DNA of 64,000 bases from Tethya wilhelma (GCA_964030475.1 CAXIPT010000005.1:6495202-6559201), one strand, 5' to 3'. Positions 47,624 through 58,371 are shown, counted from the stretch's first letter. Notes: generated from the letters alone by a model not told the origin. Numbers and translations are program-made.

Positions 47624-49998
47624 GAACTCTTAGCACACAAAACTCATTAACACGTACAAAAAGAAAGGTAATGACATCTTTTGTTGGAAATGTCTTGGAA
47701 ACCAGTGGTGCGTGAACATGCCAGTGAATGGACACATGCAGCTATACAGTGATCTCAATTGTGGTTCAATTGTGGTTGCACTGCTCAAAGAGAGGCTGTC
47801 AATGCATTCTAAAGTGAACTGTGAATGGCTCACAGAGAGAGAGGCCAGCTTCTCTTCGTCAATCAGGTCCAGTTCAAAGGTCTCAGCTGGCAGCTGCTTG
47901 TGGTAGCTACGACTACAAAAGAGATGAGATAAACAATACAATTCAACAACAATCAAAACAGCAATTCCTCGGTAGTATAGTGGTAAGTATCTCCGCCTGT
48001 CACGCGGAAGACCCGGGTTCGATTCCCGGCTGGGGAGGGGAATTTTTTTTCTCTTTTCCCTACCAATTCCATCCCTCAACTTCAACTTTCTTAAACTTTT
48101 TTGACATGTGTATTGCTCCAACCAAAAGGAGGTTAATCCAATGTGTTCTTATGTAAACTGACAAGCAATTAGCATTGTATGCTAATTAGGCAATTAACCA
48201 AAACTGTTCCCTACAAATGACATTCATTTACAAGTATCTTCACATCCCAAGTCTGTGGAGGATTTACACTTTCTCTTTGACATAAAATCTGATTAGAGAG
48301 TCAAATATTTTGTGGACAGGGAGCCAACAAATGGGCACACAGTGTAAACATGAGAATACAAACTTACTCCAGGACATTTGATGCGCTGCAGTCAAACTGG
48401 GAGTAATTGTATGTGACCTTATGCCAGTTGGAGGTGTAGAACTTCAAACACTGCAGGCAATGGAAAGAATGGGGTAAGATAATAAGCCAGCTGTATCAAG
48501 TTGCACGGCAACAAAAGCCGAGATACATTTCAACACAAGCAGAGATACATTTCAACACAAGGAGAGATACATACACCTCTCAGAATAGCTCAGTGCTGGG
48601 CTACAAGTAAAACCTTTGAAAGGAAATATCAAGTATATACAAGTGTAGGAAACAAAATAATCATTTTTAAGACAAGCAACATTACTGAGTTTGTGTGATT
48701 CTGAACACCTACAACTCCCGATCTTTCCACCAATGATAAAAGGAGTCATGCAGTAATTATATTGTGCCAACTATAGAGTGTGTGCAGCTGCCAAACAGAC
48801 CTACCTCGTGAGTGAAGAGATTTGAGGCTTGTTTCTGAGCCTCTGGTGGAATGATGGAGACCGAGGTACGATGGTCCCTCTCCTCTTCGTTGACCTGCAA
48901 GGATGTAGAGACTCACACCATCAAATGACCGCCTGCTACAAGGCATGTCTGTCATCTAATACAGACATCTGAATATTCACAACTTCCAAGTGAAATTGAA
49001 CAACACAACCACTACACACAGTGTGTGCGCATACAACAGCTGCATTGATAACAATATCTTATGCTGACAAACATATTCTGAAAATTGTCTTAGGGTAAAC
49101 AACAGCAGCCACCAAGTGTTCCTAAACAACCTTCCTCAGCAATTCCTCGGTAGTATAGTGGTAAGTATCTCCGCCTGTCACGCGGAAGACCCGGGTTCGA
49201 TTCCCGGCCGGGGAGGGGGAATTTTTTTCTCATTTTTTCTTGCCGAAACTTTTTTTTAAAAAACATTTCAATGAAATGATTTATGTATTACAATCTTCTT
49301 TGAAGCCAATGGCTACTGCTAGACTAAGTGATTAGGTATCATTGAGCTTACAGAAACATCTTGCTGGGGAAAGAGAAGAAGATTGAGGAACTGTTCTTTT
49401 TCGAGATCTTTTCTTCGTGAGCTCAGCTCTCCCTCATAATCCAGAGGATCTGAGACATGTAACTTGGGACGACCCAAGGCCTAAGAGAGAGAGAGAGAGT
49501 ATGTGTGTGTGTGTGTGTGTGCACGTGTGAACATTATTGTGTCCTAACATCAAATATGTAAGTAGATGAATAGGTTAGGCGATCACACTCTTGTGTTGCC
49601 TCATCTGTGAACTGTTTTGTCTAATGGTTTCTAATGTAATTAGGGTTAATTTGTGTGCCCCCATATGAGGTAAATAAATTATACTGAGGAGCAAACATTG
49701 ATACTATACTCAATGGATGCAGAAGAAGCAAACCAGCCATGATCATATACATTTGTACTTGTTACTCATGTCACCCATTAGTTCTAATTATACCTGATCA
49801 TCAATTCAATGCCTCATCATATAAAACGCCTGTGTTCAATACAGCTAGACAGTTAGCTAGCTACTTAGGATGTCAACCATAACATACCTGCTCTGCTTGG
49901 ATCACTTTCACAGCAGCTGTGGTGTTCTGACGAATCTGCTGCGCACTCTGTCCCTTTATGCTCTTTGCAAAAGCACGTTGGTTGTTCCCCTCCGCCAT
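30048..49998 (-). CDS. DOCK9: DOCK9/10/11-type (zizimin) Rho-family guanine exchange factor, about 45 exons
   Basis: Exon 1 is 49888-49998 (starts [10 protein letters not shown]), exon 2 49352-49480, exon 3 48805-48894; the last exon ends at 30048. In transcript order I see: an N-terminal DOCK domain ([24 protein letters not shown]); a PH domain over about 47582-45738 ([27 protein letters not shown]), which separates this group from DOCK6-8; [17 protein letters not shown] and [10 protein letters not shown]; a DHR1/C2 lipid-binding domain at about 42.25-39.8 kb ([37 protein letters not shown]); a helical middle; and the catalytic DHR2 at about 33.5-30.05 kb ([55 protein letters not shown]). 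The family activates Cdc42/Rac at membranes. An N gap hides sequence at 35826-36809, and exon groups near 30, 40 and 44 kb are duplicated, so the transcript cannot be read straight from this assembly. Confidence 0.93.
30490..31500. repeat. 1.04 kb direct duplication, right copy
   Basis: Second copy of 29443-30480. It holds a duplicate CHST15-like exon 1 (about 30619-30733), the DOCK last exon (31092-31211) and the exon before it (about 31270-31480). It ends at a GA-rich run (31507-31556). Confidence 0.9.
30619..30733 (-). pseudogene. Duplicate first coding exon of the CHST15-like gene
   Basis: Near-identical to 29571-29685, with ATG, signal-anchor codons and a donor site (ACTCAC on the plus strand). 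If real, it offers an alternative first exon upstream of the other DOCK end copy; if the duplication is an assembly error, it is an allele. Confidence 0.7.
33532..33958. repeat. Minisatellite of about 26-base units in a DOCK intron
   Basis: About 16 imperfect units of GGACAGGTCAGGAGTGG plus a short AT-rich linker (variants GAATTATTA, AAATTATTA, GAATTATCA). The whole intron between two DHR2-region exons is almost filled by it. No spacer diversity, so this is a simple tandem array. Confidence 0.9.
34611..34678 (+). repeat. tRNA-like element (probable SINE head) in a DOCK intron
   Basis: TAGCTCAGTGGTAAGGACAT matches a Pol III A box and GGGTTCGAGTCC matches a B box at the usual spacing, but the acceptor stem pairs only at its tip and the T stem has mismatches. 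It reads like the tRNA-derived 5' part of a SINE or an old tRNA pseudogene rather than a working tRNA. No body or tail was defined. Confidence 0.55.
35391..35437. repeat. (CT)n microsatellite next to a DOCK exon
   Basis: A CT run immediately 5' (on the plus strand) of the DOCK exon encoding [16 protein letters not shown]; on the coding strand it is a GA run just after the donor. Confidence 0.85.
35737..36809. other. GT microsatellite and assembly gap
   Basis: About 89 bases of GT repeat run directly into 984 Ns (35826-36809). DOCK exons lie on both sides (before the gap in transcript order: ...[10 protein letters not shown]; after it: [13 protein letters not shown]), so at least one exon of the DOCK middle region may be missing. 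Confidence 0.95.
39491..40717. repeat. 1.23 kb direct duplication inside DOCK, left copy
   Basis: Repeated at 40718-41950 (offset 1,227), almost identical (one difference near 39671/40898). Carries about seven exons of the DHR1 region, including those with [39 protein letters not shown] and TLDSTIYTQ. The junction lies in an AAACAAAC-rich run at 40660-40720. Confidence 0.9.
40718..41950. repeat. 1.23 kb direct duplication inside DOCK, right copy
   Basis: Second copy of 39491-40717. In transcript order this copy comes first. A protein using both would carry the second half of DHR1 twice, which no family member does. Confidence 0.9.
43280..44309. repeat. 1.03 kb direct duplication inside DOCK, left copy
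   Basis: Repeated at 44311-45340 (offset 1,031), with no difference seen outside the GT run. Carries the exons for [23 protein letters not shown] and [14 protein letters not shown]. The last of these is complete here but cut in the right copy. Confidence 0.9.
44311..45340. repeat. 1.03 kb direct duplication inside DOCK, right copy
   Basis: Second copy of 43280-44309. Its edge cuts the exon encoding [19 protein letters not shown] in the middle, replacing the rest by a GT run (44298-44312). Taken literally this disrupts the DOCK frame. Confidence 0.9.
45894..46600. repeat. Minisatellite of about 70-base units, interrupted by a transposon-like element
   Basis: Three to four units of GATGGGAGGACATTAGCTAG followed by a TGGGTTCATTGTGGTGTCTK-type stretch lie on both sides of the element at 46011-46485, in a DOCK intron (between PH-region exons). 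Confidence 0.8.
46011..46485. mobile_element. TA-flanked inverted-repeat element with telomere-like core
   Basis: TGGTGGCCCT at 46011-46020 is the exact reverse complement of 46476-46485, and the match resumes further in (ACTGATTTTGCTAAC against GTTAGCAAAATCAGT). A TA flanks each end, as expected of Tc1/mariner-type insertion. The 475-base interior has no coding frame; it carries GGGCTA repeats with TTAGGG-like variants (about 46160-46290) and many AGCTTAGATAAAA / TTTTCATCTTAG motifs in opposing orientation. It interrupts a minisatellite unit, which dates it as later than that array. Confidence 0.85.
47966..48037 (+). tRNA. tRNA-Asp (anticodon GTC)
   Basis: A 72-base cloverleaf: acceptor TCCTCGG pairing with CTGGGGA plus discriminator G, A box TAGTATAGTGG, anticodon stem-loop CCGCCTGTCACGCGG with GTC, and B box GGTTCGATTCC. 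A T8 run a few bases downstream is a Pol III terminator. It lies in a DOCK intron, antisense to that gene. Confidence 0.97.
49144..49215 (+). tRNA. tRNA-Asp (anticodon GTC), second copy
   Basis: Differs from the copy at 47966 only near the 3' acceptor stem (GCCGGGGA versus GCTGGGGA), which here makes one more Watson-Crick pair. The same AGCAAT precedes it and GGGGAATTTTTTT follows, so a short block of flank was duplicated with the gene. Also antisense inside a DOCK intron. Confidence 0.97.
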
Positions 49999-50189
49999 TA
50001 GAAGCTTTCTTTAGCTTCCGCAAACAACTCTCTGCAAAGACAGCAGCTTCACACGAATCAACCTGTGTTTGTTCTTTTGGCCACACCTCCCAAATTATGG
50101 GCGTGTCCCTCTGCCAAGTTGTGCACGTGTTTCGGTGGGTCAGAATTCATGAAGAGCTGACTTGTGTTGGTTTGGCTGCAGAGAGCACC
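49999..50189. promoter_or_regulatory. Short gap between divergent DOCK and ARM-TPR starts
   Basis: Only 191 bases separate the DOCK start codon (minus) and the start codon at 50190 (plus). Both promoters must overlap here or lie inside the neighbouring 5' regions; a bidirectional promoter is inferred. Confidence 0.5.
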
Positions 50190-52825
50190 ATGAGACGATA
50201 CAAAGACTCTTCGAAAGATTATTTCCTTGTCAAGGATGCCATGGGTCCTAATGGCAAGCTGAGGGATATACTGCCAAAAACTCTCAGGGTGTGCTTTAAT
50301 TAGAAATAATTATTCCCAATGAACCGTGCGTATTTTTCGTCATTTGAGCATTCTACCTGGCTCCTCTGGTGGCTGCACTGTATGACATTGGTCTGTTTAA
50401 CCCTCTGAAAAAAATTCCACTTTATGAGCAATTGTTTAGGAGCAAATTTGACCATTCCTATGTATCAGTTATTAATTTATAGTGACCTTGTATTTAATTG
50501 TTTCTTAGCATTGTGGGGGGTTTCCCTATCTTCCTGGGGGGGTGACCTCACTAAAGAATGTTTTCTTTTCTGTTACAATGATTGTGTGTGTGTGTGTGTG
50601 TGCGAATCATTTTACATGTCTCTTGTCAACCAACTGCCTCAGGATATTATTTACGATGCCAAGAAAAGGAGCACTCGTATTAAGAACATTCATGTCTACT
50701 TCTTAAAGTTCACTGACCGCTGGGACCATGTGTCCAGCGAGGAGGTGTGTCACGACCTCTTCCTGGTCAATCGGTTCCTCCAAAGTCACCTCTACACTCA
50801 CTCCCACTCTGAACAAGAGGACGACTCTCCTATTCTCTTGTTCCATGCCTTTGTGCCTGAACTAATGCTGGACATACTTCGCCAATGTTTCTCACCAGAG
50901 TTTGACATCAGTGACCCTTCCACCCGTCGACTGCCCTACATCTCCATGCAAATCCTCTCCTATTTCGTCCATCGAAAGTCACAAACTTTCTTGCTTGCTC
51001 CGGACAGGATCTTCCACGATTGTGCACACAATATAGGCTACCTAGTTGAGGTATTACATGGAGGACTCTCATGGTTTGAGAGCATAGCTGTCTCTCACAT
51101 CTTCATGATGTTCTCCTACTGTCCTGCTGGGGTGGTCTGGTTCCAGTCCCATCCCGATGTCATTGAACGTGCCTGTAGGCTGACCTATCGAGCCACGGAG
51201 ATCATTGATGAGAAGATAGGCCTTGATGAAGTGACCTGGATGGATAAGGGACTCTCCTCCTTGTTGCGTATCTTCAGAGATCATAACAATTTGAAGATGT
51301 CTGCCAAACTGTTGGGTCTCCTCTGCACCAACCATGCCATAGTACTCATGGTGAACTTGTTAGAGAAGAGCCTCCCGGACTATGAGAAGTTCTTGGTCGT
51401 GTCGGGAGCTGTAAGGGAGGCTCGCGTCCTCACCCGTTTCTCCTCCATTGTCAAGTGTGTCATGACGTGGATCACGCCGGGCAAGTACCTCACTCCTCTG
51501 CTGTCGTCTGTGCAGCTGATGCTGGGAACTCATCGTGGAGTGGAGGATCTGTTCCTAGACGACCTCATAGCCTCGGGTGAGAACAACAGACCGGTTGGCA
51601 TAGAGACCTTCAAGTACTGGAGCCATGAGAGTTGTCACCCTGCGCCTCTGGCCATCTATTTGCTCCATGCGCTGGCGTTGGACAGCACCATATCGTGTTC
51701 TGATTGGTGCATCTTCACCCTCTGCCATCTGTTGAGAGAGGGAGAAGTGACAGTTGCAGAAACCATCTTGAAACATTATGGCCACGAGCTGCTAGACCTG
51801 GCCCACCTCTTAGAGATACACACACCCAGGCCATTCAGTGTTCAGTCTGTCATACTGGAAGCACTGCTACGTTATGGTGGTTTCAGCCACAAACTGTTCA
51901 ACTACGAAGAAACCTTTGAAGGTACTTGTCTTTTGTTGGTAACTGAGTGGTCACCATGTCACTGTGTTGGTGCCTAGGTACGGTGAAGCCACCAGATGAG
52001 CTCCCTGACTTCTGTCTGGAAGCTGCTCTCTTTGTGAAGAAGGCTCAGTGTGAGGAGAGGATGACCTTGGAGGAGAAGCAGAGGAGAGTTGTGTAAGACC
52101 AGCTCTTGCATGTCATATTGGTGAACCTTTACCTGCTCCATTGGGTTTATACATTGTGGGTCATGATCACTATAACTTTGTGTGTAATCTGATATGATGC
52201 ATCATAAGACATTTCTACCCTTAGCAATGCTGACTCAGAGAAAGACCAAGGCAATGGAGCCTTCAAAGATAGCAAATTTAATGAGGCCATTATCAAATAC
52301 ACTAATGCCATTGCTATATGCCCACTCTCAGCAAGGACAAAGCAATCAGTTTACTACAGGTATACTGTTGTACAAACTTAAGGAAAAAATACTATCTCTA
52401 GTAAAAACTGAAATATCTCATGGTGATATTCTGTCATCTCCCCAGCAACCGTGCCGAGTGCTACCTGAGGGTGAACGATGCCAAGAGAGCCATCCACGAC
52501 TGCAACAGAGCTCTGTGTCTGGACAAGACAGCCAGGGTCAAAGTTCAGTGGAGAAGGTCCCGTGCCTTTCAACAGCTCAACCTGGACTACCCAGCCTGGT
52601 TGGACATGAAGTGAGGCAGCTGTGGGGGGTTGATGGATGCCTTACCCACGTCTAATGCACACACATGACATGTGCAGGTGTTTGGAGAGCGAGTGGAAGC
52701 GTAGCCAAGGCAACACTGGAGTGAACTTCCAGCAGATACTCTCCTCATTCGGTGAACAAGTTGGAGCTCTTAAACCTACCCTCTTCACTGACACAGAGAT
52801 AAAGCTCTCGGCTGTTTACTATTGA
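50190..52825 (+). CDS. Armadillo-like protein with C-terminal TPRs, paralogue 1
   Basis: Exons 50190-50288, 50643-51921, 51978-52092, 52225-52359, 52446-52610 and 52678-52825 join in frame to 646 residues. I do not know a named family for it. One large exon encodes about 430 residues of predicted helices in an armadillo/HEAT-like pattern (ISMQILSYFV, SAKLLGLLCTNHAIVLMVNL, SVILEALLRYGGFSH). Then come TPR-type helices: GNGAFKDSKFNEAIIKYTNA and NRAECYLRVNDAKRAIHDCN, the latter with the NRA.CYL signature of Hsp70/Hsp90-binding TPRs. UNC-45 has the same parts in reverse order, so a chaperone-linked role is a guess. It shares architecture and intron positions with the gene at 59463-62529. The start is the first ATG of an exon that splices in frame. 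Confidence 0.85.
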
Positions 52826-53313
52826 TGTATACATGACGTTGTATTACATAAATGATGTTCACACGTTCTGCGCATGCGCAGACTTAGGTGGGTGTGTGAC
52901 TAATTTTGGGGCGTTTCCCCATTCTCTTGCTACCAACAGTGAACCAGCACCCATTGATTGCTAATACAGAGAGAGAAGCTGAGAATTTAAGCAGTAAGTT
53001 TGTAAATCTAGGGTATCGTTTATACTGTATGTTACTATGTATCTCCCACACTGAAATGGGGGGGGGGGGATGCCTATTTTAAAGGGAGTGGTGGGTAAGA
53101 GACAAATGAATATATACTCGGGCTCAGCCTACTGATGTAGCAGCTAGTGTAATACAGCTCGATTTCCCTGAGCTAGCTCTTAAGGCCTACCCAGTAAAAT
53201 TTGGGATAGATTTGCACACAGGAGATCAATTTTCGTGGGATAATATGGTGAAGGAGGGAGGGGCCTGAGGAGGAGGCTGGTGAAGCCATAGTATGGTACA
53301 TCTTTATAATCTC
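52826..53313. promoter_or_regulatory. Upstream region of the ankyrin-death-ROCO gene
   Basis: Contains the NRF1-type palindrome TGCGCATGCGCA at 52869-52880 and a likely 5' non-coding exon ending near 52992 (AAGCA|GTAAGTTTG); the coding exon starts directly after AAATAG at 53429. A run of nine or more G at about 53060 is also present. Confidence 0.5.
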
Positions 53314-53382
53314 ATTCCTAGACCCCGCCTCTTTTGCCAGCAAAAAAACTGATCGGCTGGCAAAGAGGCGAGGTCCAGGAAT
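53314..53382. mobile_element. Foldback element of about 69 bases
   Basis: Arms ATTCCTAGACCCCGCCTCTT at 53314 and AAGAGGCGAGGTCCAGGAAT ending at 53382 are nearly exact inverse complements (about 26 bases each including TTGCCAG/CTGGCAA) around a 16-base loop. A related single arm is near 23365. It lies in the 5' intron of the ankyrin-death-ROCO gene. Confidence 0.7.
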
Positions 53383-53429
53383 CTTTTATACAATACAGTG
53401 ATGTGACCTTGCACACATACATCAAATAG

Positions 53430-56400
53430 ATGTCAGACCAGAGTTTCAGTGACCAAAAAAACTCATCTTCAACCAGTCCTTCAAATGAGCCTCTTGCTCA
53501 GACCAATCTCTCTCCAATAACCACTCCAGTTCACTCCCCACCTTCAACCTCTCAGCAGCAACCGACCACATCCACTCTCGACGCACCATCTCCTGCTTCC
53601 TGTACCTCCATGCCATCTCTCGCCCAGCAACTCATCACACCATCTGAGACTTCTCCTCAGCTTGCTAATCCACGTGATGTCAATGCCATTGTCTGGGCTG
53701 ATCGTACTTTGTTAGCACTAACGTGTGAAGTAGGAAATATACATCTTGTCAAAGATCTTTTAATGAATGGTGCTGAAGTGAATCAGAAGAATTGTAAATG
53801 GCCACCACTGGTTGGTGCCAGTTTACATGGACATTTAGAAATAGTTCAAGTATTGATAGGACATGGTGCAGATGTAAACATACAGGGCAGTGATGGAGAG
53901 ACAGCATTGATGATGGCCAGTCTTTTTGGACAATTGGAAATAGCTAAACTATTGATTCAGAATGGTGCTGAAGTGAACCTGCAGGACAATGATGGAGAGA
54001 CAGCTTTAATAAAGGCCAGTCGTAATAGTGAAGTTGTTCAACTCACGGGCATGCTCAAGAGTATGGGGACAGTGAGTTTGGTGCCGAAGGTAGACTATAA
54101 CGGTGGACATACTAGAATAGCCGGCCTATTGATTGACCATGGGGCTAAAGTGAATCTACAGGATGGTAATGGAGAAACCGTACTGATGAAAGCCAGTGGT
54201 TGTGGACAATTGGAACTAGCTCTACTATTGATTAACCATGATGCTGAAGTCAACCTACAGGACAATAATGGAGAGACAGCTTTAATGAAGGTCAATTATG
54301 AGAAACCCCTAGGATACCCTGCTAAAGTTGCCAAATTATTGATAGAAAGTGGTGCTGACGTGAACTTATGTAACAACAAAGCAGAGTCAGCTTTAATGAA
54401 GGTGTGTAAGAATCCGATCAGTATTGAAGTAGCTCAAGTATTGATACATAATGGAGCTCTTGTAAACCTCCAAGATGACAATGGAGAGACAGCCTTGATG
54501 AGGGCTAGTTCTAGTGGAGATATTAGTCTTGCTATGCTGTTACTAATAAATGGTGCTGATGCTAATTTACGGTCAAACAATGGACTCACAGCCCTTCATC
54601 ATTATTTTGGAAGAGAAGAGATGTTTGAGTTTCTATTGCCACCATCAGTTCCTCAGTTCATTGAACGACTACAACCTGTAGCACACAAGTGGAGAGCTCT
54701 AGGAGAGAAACTTGGTCTAAACAAAGACACTCTTGACTCTTTTCAAACAAACATTGAAGAGGACAAAGGTCGTCTCCAAGAAGTGATGACTAAATGGTCG
54801 TATCGATTCTATCCTAAGCCAACATGGTGGGAACTAATTGAAGCAGTAACATTTGTGGATGAATCAATAGGAACCCAAATAAAAGGTAACATTATTAAAA
54901 TAGCACACAATAATAAGGCAATTAATTTATTATCAAGTTATATTACTGACTTTGTACTGTATTCAAAGTGTTTCTTGCTCATTTGCAGATGAACTGGAAT
55001 CAATTCCATTTTATGATATGATATTTGGAGATAGTAGATATGATGGATTTAACTCTGAGGAGGACATTGAAGAGAATAGCGGTGATGAAGCTAACAGTGA
55101 TAATAGTGGTGATGAAGCTAACAGTGATGAAATATCTGAAGAGGAACATCTTGCAGCTGTGGAACAAGCCATGAAAATCAAAGGAGTGTTGGAGCATATC
55201 TTAGCTCATGGAGTGCTTGTAGGCCCAGCTGGCTCTGGAAAGAGCTCCCTGATGTCACGTCTTGTTGGTGAAATGCCCAGCTCCACCCCACCCAGTACTG
55301 GGGTGGCTAACAGAGTTGTTCAAGTTGAAGTTAGAAGATCTTCTTCAGTAGCCGTGAGTGCATTCCACGACTCTGTCTGGTTGAAGATACTCTTTGATAA
55401 AGAAGCCATTAGACTAGTGACTCAACTCACATCCTTCCTCTTACCTCAAACCATTGAGCAGACACACCCACTTCCTACCAGCTCTGATGCTGGTGAAGAG
55501 AAACATGAGCAAACCGAACCACAGCTGCAAACACCTACTATTTCCTTTCAAAACACTCAGGACTATTCCTCTTCAGTACCTGATAGGAGTGGTACTACAG
55601 CTAGCAATAGGCAGCTCACATATCCTTCTGGTTATATAGCGCCAGTGAAAGTATTCCGGAATTCTCTTTGTCAAGGTCACTTGAAAAGACTTCAAGTACA
55701 CTTTAAGAACTCATGGACTCTCTATCTCACTGACACAGGAGGCCAGATGGAATTCCAAGAAGTCCTTCCTCTTTTGGTGTCTGGTCCGTCCATTTTCTTC
55801 ATCACCTTTCGTCTGGATCAAGACCTCAAACAACAATTCACAATTGAGTATCGTCTTCCTGATGGTGGAAGATCTGAGCCTTATGAATCATCTCTCTCTT
55901 TAGAGGAGGCTATCCTTCAAACCCTCGCTAGCGTTGCCTCGATGGGTACATTCACATACAAAGGCTCACACATGAAGAGTCCTACACTAAAACCAAAAGT
56001 ATTAATAATTGGCACTCACAAAGACAAGCTGGACCCAACTACTGCAGAATCTAAGATCAGAGAAATTGACACTTACCTTCAGAAGGTCATCAAGTCCACT
56101 GCCCACTATCATGAAGACCTGGTAGTATTTTCCAGTGAGTCTCAACTTATCTTCACCGTCAATAACCTCTCTGAGGATGATTCTGACTTCAAGAAGATAA
56201 GATCAAGTGTGGAAAGAGTTGTACACCACCCTAACTTCAAAATGGACTACCCTTCTCACTGGCTTATCTTTAGCCTTGTTCTTCGCCAAAAGATGATCAA
56301 AGACAGTATCATCAGCTATGACCAGTGTTTTGCCATTGCTCAAGATTGCGGCATAACTAGTCACGAAGAATTAGACCACGTTCTCTGGTTCCTACACACC

Positions 56401-57213
56401 AAGGTTGGTCTCATCCGTCACTTCCCAACAACTGGTCTTAAAGACGTTGTGATAAGAGATCCCCAGGTGCTATTTGACCAAGCCACCAACCTCATTGTGA
56501 AGACCTTCACGTTTGAAAATGTGAGTGAGAGGCGATCATCTGAGTTCAAGAAGAGAGGGATATTCTCATTTGAAGATTTCAAGAGTGCGATTGAAAGTTC
56601 AAGCCAGTTACTTCCTCCAGAGAAACTGCTCCTCCTGCTGGAACAGCTGCGGATTGTTGCTCCTTTTCAAACAGATGAAGGAGAAACTAAATATTTCCTC
56701 CCCTGTGTCCTAGCTAAATCAGAAAAATGTTCTTCCCCAGTTAGTACATCAGCCACCCCTCCTCTGCTGATCACTTTTAAGTGTGGCTACCTTCCCAAAG
56801 GCCTTGCTGGAGCACTCATTGTGTATCTCCTCACCAATGAAATGCAAGGGCCCAAGTTTAAATGGAAGCTGAAGACAGACCAAATATTTCGTGACCAAGT
56901 GTCTTTTCTGGTCAGTCCTTGTGACTTCGTCACACTCAAGATCCACCCCACCTTCTTGGAGTGTGTCCATCAATCTGCTCTAGCAAAATCAAAGCTTAGG
57001 CAGACCGAAGCCTATGCAGCAGAGAGTGTTTGTGACAGAGTTCGTTTCTTTATCATAGAAGGTATTAAGAAAGTATCATCTGAGTTAAACTTCACCTCAG
57101 ATGCTGAACATGCCGTCACCTTTTACTGTGAAGACAATGCCTGTGTCCAGAGCAATGGCCCTCATCCTGCCACTAACTGCCACGATATTAGTGTTGAAGA
57201 TGAACTTTTTTAA
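53430..57213 (+). CDS. Ankyrin-death-ROC-COR protein (ROCO family), ends at a premature-looking stop
   Basis: Exons 53430-54885 and 54989-57213 join in frame to 1,226 residues. Residues 1-85 are Ser/Pro/Thr-rich; about 90-390 hold eight or so ankyrin repeats (GADVNIQGSDGETALMMAS and variants); about 400-485 a death domain (VAHKWRALGEKLGLNKDTLD, PTWWELIEAV). After an acidic doublet (NSGDEANSD twice) comes a ROC-like GTPase: P-loop GPAGSGKSS at about 564, DTGGQMEFQ at about 734, GTHKDKLD at about 827. The COR-like region follows (DYPSHWLIFSLVL, VLWFLHTKVGLIRHF, DPQVLFDQATNLI). This resembles DAPK1/MFHAS1-like ROCO proteins, GTP-regulated death-signalling scaffolds. The stop TAA at 57211-57213 is followed without a break by an open frame that in the copy at 58372 reads through (TTA), see the next entry. 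Confidence 0.88.
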
Positions 57214-57470
57214 AGCTTATCCTGTGAAAGATCACAGGAGGTGGTTGTTTCAGATGCTCCACCTGGTTGTTCTATTTGGTTTGGCCAAAAAGATAACCAC
57301 ATACAGTCTAACCCAGTGGCAGCAGCAATTGACAAAGTAAGTTGAGTCAGTTCATTACTAGAGAATTATTGATGCCCTAAATGCTTGTCAACATATTTCA
57401 CAGTCTCATTGTGTGGACTCTGATCTTTCATGTTCTGCTCGAAAGAGATTTAAAAGCTGCAGTAAGTATA

Positions 57471-57504
<34 letters not shown>

Positions 57505-58011
57505 CACGAGCTGTAGAAGAACAAACTGTGAAATGAATGTGTTATCTCTTACTAAAGGCTCTCAGTCATCTCATGGTGCACATCTTTCAGTGACTGGTAT
57601 GGATGTTGATCCACCTGTGGAATGCATTACTGAGACTAGACTTGGGGAGGAAGAACGACAAATCAGTAAGTGAATGTATAACAAAAGGTTTGTATATTAT
57701 TGTCTAAAATCATTAATAATATTTTCACATAACTATATCTAGATGAAGGTGACTGGGCTACCATCTGTGGTTACTTGTACACATTGGACTGTCCTCAGAT
57801 CAGAAGGCTTGGTGGAGAGTTAGGGTTGAGTGTTTATCATCTTGAGAAGATGAAGGAGCTACCAGATGACATGGTGAAGGCTTGGATCAGAAAAGAAGAT
57901 CGTGTGCTAGAAAAGTGTGGTGAGACTCTAACCTGGGATGTATTGGTTGATGCTCTAAATAGGATTGGACAGAAGGGTGTAGCCGATACAATTAAAGAGA
58001 AATTATTTTAG
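57214..58011 (+). pseudogene. C-terminal linker and second death domain, cut off by an in-frame stop (copy 1)
   Basis: Directly after the TAA the same frame stays open to a donor at 57337, then exons 57404-57461, 57558-57665 and 57743-58011 join in frame to a stop. They would add about 185 residues: a linker (SCERSQEVVVSDAPPGCSIW...) and an 88-residue death-fold domain (IRRLGGELGLSVYHLEKMKE, WIRKEDRVLEK, TWDVLVDALNRIG). All splice signals and frames are intact, so decay seems recent, or the stop is a polymorphism, an editing site or a base error. Call as pseudogene applies only to the link; the exons themselves look functional. Confidence 0.7.
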
Positions 58012-58289
58012 ACCAATGGTTGCTAGGTATATATCCGATACTATGTGAATTCTTGAAAATAATCATTGCATTGAGTTATATTGAGTTTGCTATTGTTAGT
58101 ATATGCTTTTATTACTGTACACATGTACCTATTTTGCACTCTGTAAGTTTATAGTTTCTGTTTTATTTTCAGTTTGTCTTCCTTTAACATGTTTACACAG
58201 CTCACAAATGAATTATATAATTTATATAATTTTTTTTGATTAAAATAATTTTCAATTATAACAAAAGTAAAGAAACAAGAATAATTATT

Positions 58290-58371
58290 ACATTAATTTT
58301 TTGTGGAAATTGATCTCTCAGCTAGTGTTATGAATATCGGCTGGGTCCTATTCCAAAGATGTCGTGGAATG
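58290..58371 (-). pseudogene. Copied 3' tip of the ARM-TPR paralogue 2 gene
   Basis: TCAGCTAGTGTTATGAA and GGGTCCTATTCCAAAGATGT here match 59453-59501, the last codons and 3' flank of the gene at 59463-62529. This marks the junction of the tandem duplication: the copied unit ran from the ROCO C-terminal exons into the neighbour's last exon. Confidence 0.8.
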
